Source of the DNA: an uncultured Pseudomonadales bacterium
GTDB taxonomy: Bacteria > Pseudomonadota > Gammaproteobacteria > Pseudomonadales > Porticoccaceae
Direction of reading: 5' to 3'
NCBI GenBank assembly: GCA_905478725.1
Contig: CAJQJT010000282.1
Coordinates: 1 to 5,923, forward strand
DNA length: 5,923 nt
This document shows, in pieces, positions 1 to 4,910 of the stretch. Within the stretch, counting starts at the first letter, position 1. Each line of letters begins with the position of its first letter. Position numbers and translations under genes: made by a program. The notes under the pieces are model-generated. The model was not told the origin of the DNA and ran no database searches. It was given only the letters and a program-made list of their open reading frames with translations.

Positions 1-4
1 GACA

Positions 5-430
5 TTAAATTAAATATTTCACCTTTGTTGCGACTCTAGCATCAAACTTTTGCTTATCTATTATAAATCGCTCATGTGTCCCCTCAGAGATTTTATCAAC
101 ACCGTCGCTAGCCTGAACTTTAAAGGTCAACTTTCTCCCTTCGACCTCAATCAACTCAACTGTAGCCGTAACTTCTAGACCAGGAGGTGTCGCAGCTTCA
201 TGGCTGATATTTATGTGAGTACCCACGGTTTGCTCTCTAGGCCAATTCAAGTGGGGCTTGATGGCTTTGATGCAGGCCCACTCGAGAAACCCCACTAAAA
301 AGCCCGTGGCGAAAACCTCTGGCATTTCAACAAACTCTTCTGACTCAGGGTATAACTGCGGAACAGTCTTTGAGGGCGGTACTATGAATTTGTGTTCATA
401 TTTAATTCCGCTTTGTAATGTGTTTTGCAT
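5..430 (-). CDS. FlK-like hot-dog fold acyl-CoA thioesterase
   Basis: A 141-residue protein starting at ATG 430-428 and ending at TAA 7-5. The start is supported by AGGA six bases upstream. The sequence resembles the fluoroacetyl-CoA thioesterase (FlK) group of single-domain hot-dog proteins, which hydrolyse acyl-CoA thioesters in the cytoplasm. Visible signatures are a helix with ATGFLVGFLEWA (residues 41-52), then VGTHINISHEAATPPG (69-84), and a C-terminal EGTHERFIID (116-125). Thr42, Glu50 and His77 fall almost exactly where FlK of Streptomyces cattleya has its Thr42/Glu50/His76 active site. Length is normal for the family and there is no signal peptide or membrane segment. It is separated from the protease gene by a terminator, so it is probably transcribed independently. 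The family assignment is firm; the substrate is unknown, and real activity on fluoroacetyl-CoA should not be assumed, since most relatives are uncharacterised. Confidence 0.85.
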   Translation of the reverse strand: MQNTLQSGIKYEHKFIVPPSKTVPQLYPESEEFVEMPEVFATGFLVGFLEWACIKAIKPHLNWPREQTVGTHINISHEAATPPGLEVTATVELIEVEGRKLTFKVQASDGVDKISEGTHERFIIDKQKFDARVATKVKYLI

Positions 431-509
431 AACCTATCCTATTTAATAACGCATTTATCTCGGCTAATAATAGGAAAAAACTCTCAAACATGCATGAATA
501 ACGAATATC

Positions 510-532
510 AAAAAGGGCACCGATGTGCCCTT
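510..532 (-). terminator. Rho-independent terminator after the metalloprotease gene
   Basis: On the minus strand an 8-bp perfect stem, AAGGGCAC / GTGCCCTT (532-525 and 520-513), closes a 4-base loop and runs into five T residues (514-510). It lies 19 bases beyond the protease stop codon and upstream of the thioesterase gene, so it should end the protease transcript and isolate the thioesterase. On the plus strand the tail has only two T residues, so it is unlikely to work well in that direction. Confidence 0.85.
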
Positions 533-551
533 AAGTTACAACAATATGCGA

Positions 552-1631
552 TTAATCACAGCCCCAAGTTGCAAGATAGCTACCCGCCGATAGATTTGAG
601 CAGAGAGTAGTAGTGCATGCTCTCACTTTTACGCTTGCATCAAGTCCTGCCACATAAGCGTCTGTCGACTCAAATGATCTAGTCCAACCATAAATATAAC
701 TGCCTGTGGGTGGCTGTGAATAAAATATTTCATAATGATTAATAGCAACATTACTCCCCCCTTCACTCCAAAAAATTCGATGGTGGTCATAAGGTGGAGG
801 AGAGCACGATCCGACTAAATAACCCCACAAATTGGTTGGGGACGCAAGAATGACCGGAGTTTGCCGATAATTGGCTACAGATAAAGCCGTTGTTTGCACG
901 GCTTTCTTATTATCATGATCAGGCCGCCCAGAGAAATTTTGCTGTAACTGGCATGGAAATACTTGGTTTGCACATTCAGCATCTGAATCAGACACTACAG
1001 TCCGGTAATTAATGAATATATTTAGCTGAGGAATATTTGCATATAATGCATCCGCATGGCTATCATCAAACAAGTACGGATGCCCGCCCCCACTACCAGT
1101 TACATGTCCTGCCCCAAATAGATGCCCAAGCTCATGGGCCGTTACATCTAAATCACAATTTATATCAACCAGAGCTATATAGCCGTCCTCTTTGGCACGT
1201 AAGTCTACCCCTGAGCCATTTGGCACAAATGTGGTAGGGATTGATGAATTAATCCAATATTGTGTTGGCGCGATCCCGGAAGCATCCGTCATTCCAGAAG
1301 TAAACACTACCACTACATCTGCACCATGGTTGTTTCTTAGGTCCATTAATGACTGTAACCCCTCCGCCTGTTGATGTTGAGCTACAGAGCTTCCTATCAA
1401 GGATGCATTTAAGGGTATTGAATTTTGATTATTTAAAATGTTTACAGGTGTGATTATCCCCGAATTGTTCCAAACGCCATCAAAATAATTCAATGCGGTT
1501 TTCATCTTGGCAGTCAAAGCTGAACTACCAGCCGTAGAGCTGTGTACTGATAAAATTTTTATTTCCTGATCTAGCGCTCAAATATTAATAGAGCTAAATA
1601 ATAAGAGTAAAGCTACAAAATTCCTTTTCAT
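552..1631 (-). CDS. Exported M12B/reprolysin-like zinc metalloprotease with C-terminal FN3-like domain; interrupted by in-frame TGA at codon 18
   Basis: The gene appears to start at ATG 1631-1629: GGGAGG lies six bases upstream, and the ATG overlaps the previous stop as ATGA. It encodes a signal peptide, MKRNFVALLLLFSSINI, then meets an in-frame TGA (1580-1578), after which the same frame stays open to 552. Without that stop the product would be 359 residues. The longest uninterrupted frame begins at TTG 1517 (321 residues, stop 554-552), lacks the signal peptide and has no good ribosome-binding site. Full-frame landmarks: IKILSV strand at about 24-29; a GADVVVVF strand at about 103-110; zinc site HELGHLFGAGH at 166-176 with Glu167 as catalytic base; a Cys before it and two after; a fibronectin-III-like segment from about 262 to the end. 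This matches secreted bacterial zinc proteases of the reprolysin type, minus their propeptide, which seems to be encoded by the upstream gene. Odd points: the Met-turn methionine is replaced by Val (YRTVVS). It may be a pseudogene, a recoded gene or a sequencing error. Confidence 0.8.
1578..1580 (-). other. In-frame TGA inside the protease signal peptide
   Basis: On the minus strand the codons run ATT AAT ATT TGA GCG CTA GAT, that is Ile-Asn-Ile-stop-Ala-Leu-Asp. Both sides make sense as one signal peptide: a Lys-Arg start, a leucine-rich core, then a likely cleavage site just after the Ala that follows the stop. A one-base change of TGA to TCA (Ser), TTA (Leu) or GGA (Gly) would restore a normal reading frame. 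The stop itself is seen directly; whether it is a mutation, an error or a readthrough site is not decided here. Confidence 0.9.
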
Positions 1632-1643
1632 TGGGGGCCTCCC
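1628..1643 (-). promoter_or_regulatory. ATGA stop-start overlap with strong Shine-Dalgarno deciding the protease start
   Basis: The TGA of the propeptide-like gene (1630-1628) shares bases with the ATG of the protease gene (1631-1629), giving ATGA. GGGAGG (1643-1638) lies six bases before this ATG, inside the last codons of the upstream gene. This is a textbook layout for translational coupling, so the two proteins should be made together in similar amounts. It is the strongest evidence that the protease starts at 1631 rather than at the TTG at 1517. Confidence 0.85.
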
Positions 1644-2374
1644 TTTTTTACTGGTAGCCGTTCTTTGTAACGCACTTCCTCTTGCTTAATTCTGGCTTCA
1701 AATTCCGCATGGGAATTACGGCGATCCCTTGCAGAATCCGAGTCCCCACTAACCAGGCTTTTTTTGCGATCTAATTCAATAATTATAAAATTTTCATACG
1801 TTGAATCAGCTGGCATTATTTGATAGTTATAATGGAAATCCCTTAATTGACCACTTATATAAATAATAGTACCTATTTGGACAACTGAAGGGTCATAGCT
1901 AATAACTTGCCTCGAGAGGTCTTCGTCCAATCCTTCCTGTCGTTTGGTATGAATATATAAGTTCATGGAATTAATTTGATGTTTTAACTCACTACTAATT
2001 TTTGGATCGTCAACATCAAGTCTCGAGCTCAATTTTTTACCAGTCCAAGTTCGCGATGTTCCTCTATGCTGATCTCTAATATTTTCCGTTTCTACAACAA
2101 TATGCCTATCTTCAAATGGGTTGAGAATAAAGGGGCCTGAATTTTCAGCAAGCAAGTCTAAATTTGCCTTAACTATTCGATACCTTTTCCCAAAATAGGT
2201 TAATCGTTTAAGTGAAAATTGGTTATCTTTAAATATTTCATTCTGAAGGGATTGCTCAATGGGTTGAAAGAATGTTTCTAGATCCTTATATTCAACTGGA
2301 AATGATTCATTTGACAAAACATAGCTGGATTGTAGTAATAAAAATGCAGTTCCAAGTTTCAAAAAGGTTTTCAT
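1628..2374 (-). CDS. Exported propeptide-like protein paired with the downstream metalloprotease
   Basis: A 248-residue protein starting at ATG 2374-2372, with AAAGGAG seven bases upstream. Residues 1-21 form a signal peptide (MKTFLKLGTAFLLLQSSYVLS), so it should be exported. I do not know a named family for the whole protein, but its pattern resembles the N-terminal propeptide of bacterial reprolysin-type zinc proteases: RYRIVKANLDLLAEN (64-78), ILNPFEDRHIVVETENI (83-99), a TWTGK block (109-113), and later a beta-rich segment ISGQLRDFHYNYQIMP (173-188) leading into IIIELDRKK (197-205). The C-terminal 40 or so residues are highly charged and look like a linker or coiled segment. There is no zinc-site motif and no cysteine, so a cysteine-switch inhibition is ruled out. 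It overlaps the protease gene by ATGA, which supports a role as a separate folding aid or inhibitor of that protease. The gene call is firm; the propeptide role is an inference from pattern and context. Confidence 0.75.
   Translation of the reverse strand: MKTFLKLGTAFLLLQSSYVLSNESFPVEYKDLETFFQPIEQSLQNEIFKDNQFSLKRLTYFGKRYRIVKANLDLLAENSGPFILNPFEDRHIVVETENIRDQHRGTSRTWTGKKLSSRLDVDDPKISSELKHQINSMNLYIHTKRQEGLDEDLSRQVISYDPSVVQIGTIIYISGQLRDFHYNYQIMPADSTYENFIIIELDRKKSLVSGDSDSARDRRNSHAEFEARIKQEEVRYKERLPVKKGGPQ
1643..1649 (-). other. A_AAA_AAG slippery heptamer, correctly phased for -1 shift into the protease frame
   Basis: The propeptide-like gene reads GTA AAA AAG GGA near its end, so A AAA AAG (1649-1643) is in the exact phase of a bacterial -1 slippery heptamer of the dnaX and IS type. 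The protease frame is the -1 frame. A shift here would continue as Gly-Arg-Pro-Pro-Met-Lys-Arg and read through the protease signal peptide as far as the TGA at 1580-1578. The motif is directly visible, but no clear stimulatory structure is seen and A-rich lysine codons produce this motif by chance, so function is uncertain. Confidence 0.35.
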
Positions 2375-2398
2375 CCTGAATACTCCTTTTGTATATAT

Positions 2399-2416
2399 GC
2401 CTTTAGAATTAAAGGC
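2399..2416 (-). repeat. 7-bp stem-loop just upstream of the propeptide gene Shine-Dalgarno
   Basis: GCCTTTA and TAAAGGC form a perfect 7-bp inverted repeat around a 4-base loop. On the minus strand it would lie in the 5' leader about a dozen bases before AAAGGAG, so as RNA it could affect translation start. It has no T tract after it on the minus strand and is not a terminator for these genes. Confidence 0.45.
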
Positions 2417-2457
2417 ACGAAGGGATACTAAAGAAGCGCTTACTAACGGGAAACAAC

Positions 2458-2479
2458 ACTTAAGTACTAATACTTAAGT
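2458..2479. repeat. 9-bp perfect inverted repeat, candidate operator
   Basis: ACTTAAGTA and TACTTAAGT form a perfect 9-bp inverted repeat with CTAA between them. Each arm also contains the self-complementary octamer ACTTAAGT, so the site is at once an inverted and a direct repeat, with a 14-base centre-to-centre spacing. It lies roughly 85-105 bases before the propeptide gene start, a reasonable place for a dimeric regulator to bind. No regulator gene is present in the window to pair with it. Confidence 0.45.
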
Positions 2480-2494
2480 AGCAATTGTTTGTTT

Positions 2495-2517
2495 GCTTGG
2501 CTCTTTGTACGCCAAGC
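2495..2517. repeat. 7-bp inverted repeat upstream of the protease pair
   Basis: GCTTGGC and GCCAAGC flank a 9-base spacer. Neither strand has a T tract after the stem, so it is not an intrinsic terminator. It may be a second protein-binding site or, if transcription starts upstream of it, an RNA stem. It lies between the fba terminator and the 9-bp repeat at 2458-2479. Confidence 0.35.
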
Positions 2518-2547
2518 CTAGGTCTCCGGCAATCGACTTTATGCTGC

Positions 2548-2576
2548 AAAAAAAAGAGCGCCGAAGCGCCCTTTTT
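2548..2576 (-). terminator. Rho-independent terminator of the epd-pgk-fba operon
   Basis: On the minus strand GGGCGC-TTCG-GCGCTC (2571-2556) forms a six-pair stem, one of them G-T, with a stable UUCG tetraloop, followed by eight T residues (2555-2548). Five flanking A-T pairs (2572-2576 with 2551-2555) can extend it. It begins 24 bases after the fba stop. The plus-strand copy has one A-C mismatch but also ends in CTTTTT, so weak activity in the other direction is possible. Confidence 0.92.
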
Positions 2577-2599
2577 AAACTAACTATTCATGATCTGAG

Positions 2600-3664
2600 T
2601 CAGTTAATCTGTGCATCCAACTCGCCACTGATATAACGCTCGGTCATAGCATCCAAACTCAACACCTTGATCTTGGAGGCGTTGCCTGCAGTGCCAAAGG
2701 ATTCGAAACGTGCCGCTGCAATATCTCTCATTGCGATGGTGGTCTCTTTAAGGAAAGCGCGGGGATCAAAGGCGCTTGGATTCTCCGCCAAGAAACGACG
2801 TACGGCACCGGTTGAGGCAAGGCGCAGGTCGGTGTCTATATTGATTTTGCGGACACCGTGTTTGATACCTTCGCAGATTTGTTCCACTGGAACACCGTAG
2901 GTTTCAGGAATTTCGCCGCCGTACTGATTGATAATTTGCAGCCACTCCTGAGGTACCGAAGATGAACCGTGCATCACCAGATGGGTGCCAGGAATTCGAC
3001 GGTGAATTTCTTTGATGCGGTCGATGGCGAGAATATCACCAGTGGGCGGGCGACTAAATTTGTAGGCGCCGTGTGAGGTTCCGCAGGCAATGGCCAATGC
3101 GTCAACACCCGTTTTGGCGACAAAGTCGGCGGCTTCTTCTGGATCCGTGAGCATTTGCTCTAAGGTTAGCTTACCCTCTGCTCCAGAACCGTCCTCTTCA
3201 CCGGCTTCACCGGTTTCCAGCGAACCTAGGCAACCCAACTCACCCTCGACCGAAACGCCACAGGCGTGAGCCATGTCGACGGTGCGACGGGTGACATCAA
3301 TATTGTATTCGTAGCTCGACGGCGTCTTGCCATCACCTTCCAGAGAGCCGTCCATCATTACCGAGCTAAAGCCCTGCTGGATGGAGCGCTGGCAAATTGC
3401 CGGGGTGGTGCCATGATCCTGATGCATGCACACCGGAATATGGGGCCACTCTTCGATAGCGGCGAGAATCAGGTGACGCAGGAACGGAGCGCCGGCATAT
3501 TTGCGGGCTCCGGCTGAGGCCTGAACAATCACTGGGCTGTCGGTTTGATCGGCGGCAAGCATAATGGCGCGCATCTGCTCGAGGTTGTTTACGTTAAATG
3601 CGGGAACGCCGTAGTCTTGTTCGGCGGCGTGGTCCAACATCTGTCTTAATGTGATTAGTGCCAT
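2600..3664 (-). CDS. fba: Fructose-bisphosphate aldolase, class IIB (zinc-dependent, Calvin-type)
   Basis: A 354-residue cytoplasmic enzyme that reversibly cleaves fructose 1,6-bisphosphate into dihydroxyacetone phosphate and glyceraldehyde 3-phosphate. It starts at ATG 3664-3662 with AAGGAAG shortly upstream and is full length. Class II signatures are intact: HQDHG at 81-85 (Asp83 as catalytic acid/base, His84 as zinc ligand), EGELG at 140-144, GTSHGAYK at 195-202 (His198, zinc ligand), HGSSS at 232-236 (His232, zinc ligand) and NIDTD at 275-279 for phosphate and substrate binding. The long loop with [15 protein letters not shown] (147-161) and overall length are typical of the class IIB, Calvin-cycle-like branch rather than the E. 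coli FbaA type. It is the last gene of the operon behind pgk, followed by a strong terminator. No Calvin-cycle genes are visible, so a glycolytic or gluconeogenic role is the simplest reading. Confidence 0.97.
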   Translation of the reverse strand: MALITLRQMLDHAAEQDYGVPAFNVNNLEQMRAIMLAADQTDSPVIVQASAGARKYAGAPFLRHLILAAIEEWPHIPVCMHQDHGTTPAICQRSIQQGFSSVMMDGSLEGDGKTPSSYEYNIDVTRRTVDMAHACGVSVEGELGCLGSLETGEAGEEDGSGAEGKLTLEQMLTDPEEAADFVAKTGVDALAIACGTSHGAYKFSRPPTGDILAIDRIKEIHRRIPGTHLVMHGSSSVPQEWLQIINQYGGEIPETYGVPVEQICEGIKHGVRKINIDTDLRLASTGAVRRFLAENPSAFDPRAFLKETTIAMRDIAAARFESFGTAGNASKIKVLSLDAMTERYISGELDAQIN

Positions 3665-3673
3665 AGTGCTCTT

Positions 3674-3693
3674 CCTTTATAAGTCCTTTATAA
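3674..3693 (-). repeat. Duplicated 9-bp segment at the fba ribosome-binding site
   Basis: TTATAAAGG occurs twice on the minus strand, separated by two bases (3693-3685 and 3682-3674). The downstream copy supplies the AAGGA of the fba Shine-Dalgarno. The spare AAGGA upstream is too far from the ATG to be used for it. It may be a small slippage duplication with no function. Confidence 0.3.
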
Positions 3694-3730
3694 ATTCTAT
3701 ATCGCGGCCTTTACTGCTCTTCTTGTTGCT

Positions 3731-4894
3731 TTAGTCTTTGGCTCGCTGCTGGAGAATAGTCACAGCTGGGAGTTCCTTACCTTCGACATATTCAAGAAAC
3801 GCGCCACCCCCTGTTGAAATATAGGAGACTTGGTCAGCAATATCGTATTTATCCACGGCGGCTAGTGTATCTCCACCTCCGGCAATTGAAAATGCCGGGC
3901 TTTTAGCAATGGCCAAAGAGAGTGTTTTGGTGCCTTCGCCAAACTGATCGAACTCAAATACGCCTACTGGACCGTTCCAAATAATGGTGCCCATTAACTG
4001 TAGCAGTTCAGCTAGTTTAGCGGAGGATTCCGGCCCTATATCGAATATCATGTCGTCGTCTTCAACATCATCGACAGACTTGACTGTAGCTTCGGCGGTT
4101 TCTGAAAAGGCTTTGCCAACCACTACATCTGTAGGCAGTGGAATGTTTACTTTCTTCATCAGCGCTTGTGCAGCGGGAATAAGGTCTAACTCGAAGAGAG
4201 ATTTGCCGACCGGCTTGCCGGCCGCGGCTAGGAAGGTATTGGCTATGCCACCGCCAACAATCAACTGATCCACTCTCTCGGAGAGGGTCTCGAGAACCAT
4301 TAATTTGGTCGAGACTTTGGACCCACCAACAATCGCTGCAACCGGTGGTGTGGGTGCTGCTAGAGCTTTTTCTAGAGCATTTAATTCTTTGGCTAACAGA
4401 GGACCGGCACAGGCGATGGGGGCATATTTAGCGACGCCATGAGTCGAGGCCTGAGCCCGGTGAGCAGTACCGAAGGCGTCCATAACAAAAATATCACAGA
4501 GCTTGGCATAGGCCTTGGCGAGAGTGTCATCGTTCTTTTTCTCGCCGGGATTAAAGCGCACATTCTCGAGGATAACGATATCGCCATCGTTCATTTTAAT
4601 GCCGCTGGTCCAGCTCTGTTCGAGTCTAACGGGTTGGCCGAGCAGGCTGCTGAGATGTTTGGCAACGGGCTCCATACTGAAGTCGGTGTTGTACTCGCCT
4701 TCAGTGGGTCGACCTAGGTGGGACATCAGAATCACTTTCGCGCCGGCTGCAACAGCCTGCTGGATAGTGGGCAATGCCGCTTTAATACGGGCATCACTGG
4801 TGACCTGGCCGTCCTTAATCGGAACGTTGAGGTCTTCACGGATCAGCACGCGCTTGCTGGCTAGATCCAGCTCGGTCATTAACTTGACGGTCAT
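3731..4894 (-). CDS. pgk: Phosphoglycerate kinase
   Basis: A 387-residue cytoplasmic monomer that transfers phosphate between 1,3-bisphosphoglycerate and ADP. It starts at ATG 4894-4892, with AAGGA five bases upstream, and has the same length as the E. coli enzyme. All diagnostic blocks are present: the N-domain substrate residues in [11 protein letters not shown] (Arg19, Asp21, Asn23), SHLGRP at 58-63, ENVRF at 110-114, and [13 protein letters not shown] at 139-151 (Arg146). The C-domain nucleotide-binding blocks are GGSKVSTK at 190-197, WNGPVGVFE at 306-314, and GGGDT at 339-343 with [10 protein letters not shown] at 360-369. Nothing is truncated or missing. It lies 16 bases after epd and 66 bases before fba with no terminator between, so the three genes are most likely one transcript. 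Confidence 0.98.
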   Translation of the reverse strand: MTVKLMTELDLASKRVLIREDLNVPIKDGQVTSDARIKAALPTIQQAVAAGAKVILMSHLGRPTEGEYNTDFSMEPVAKHLSSLLGQPVRLEQSWTSGIKMNDGDIVILENVRFNPGEKKNDDTLAKAYAKLCDIFVMDAFGTAHRAQASTHGVAKYAPIACAGPLLAKELNALEKALAAPTPPVAAIVGGSKVSTKLMVLETLSERVDQLIVGGGIANTFLAAAGKPVGKSLFELDLIPAAQALMKKVNIPLPTDVVVGKAFSETAEATVKSVDDVEDDDMIFDIGPESSAKLAELLQLMGTIIWNGPVGVFEFDQFGEGTKTLSLAIAKSPAFSIAGGGDTLAAVDKYDIADQVSYISTGGGAFLEYVEGKELPAVTILQQRAKD

Positions 4895-4910
4895 ATCAGT
4901 CCTTAGGGTT

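Larger units (their letters stand above)
2375..2547. promoter_or_regulatory. Intergenic leader of the propeptide-protease pair
   Basis: This AT-rich stretch lies between the fba terminator and the propeptide-like gene and must hold the promoter of that gene pair, since the upstream operon is closed by a strong terminator. I found no convincing -35/-10 pair on the minus strand. It holds three inverted repeats, listed separately, and an 8-bp palindrome AAGCGCTT at 2434-2441. No open reading frame with a good start is seen in it. Confidence 0.5.

Noticed and set aside
466..472. TATTAT on the minus strand as a -10 box for the thioesterase gene
   Set aside because: No acceptable -35 element lies 16-18 bases upstream and the region is so AT-rich that such a hexamer is expected by chance.
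1037..1237. Plus-strand open frame inside the protease gene
   Set aside because: It lies opposite the zinc-site region of the minus-strand protease, has no ribosome-binding site and a composition typical of an antisense shadow.
1505..1517. TTG 1517 or ATG 1505 as the true protease start
   Set aside because: Neither has a Shine-Dalgarno, both remove the signal peptide and the start of the first catalytic strand region, whereas ATG 1631 has GGGAGG and an ATGA overlap.
1540..1580. Selenocysteine insertion at the TGA of the protease
   Set aside because: The codon lies in a signal peptide that would be cut off, and I see no stable SECIS-like hairpin directly after it, only a weak AT-rich fold.
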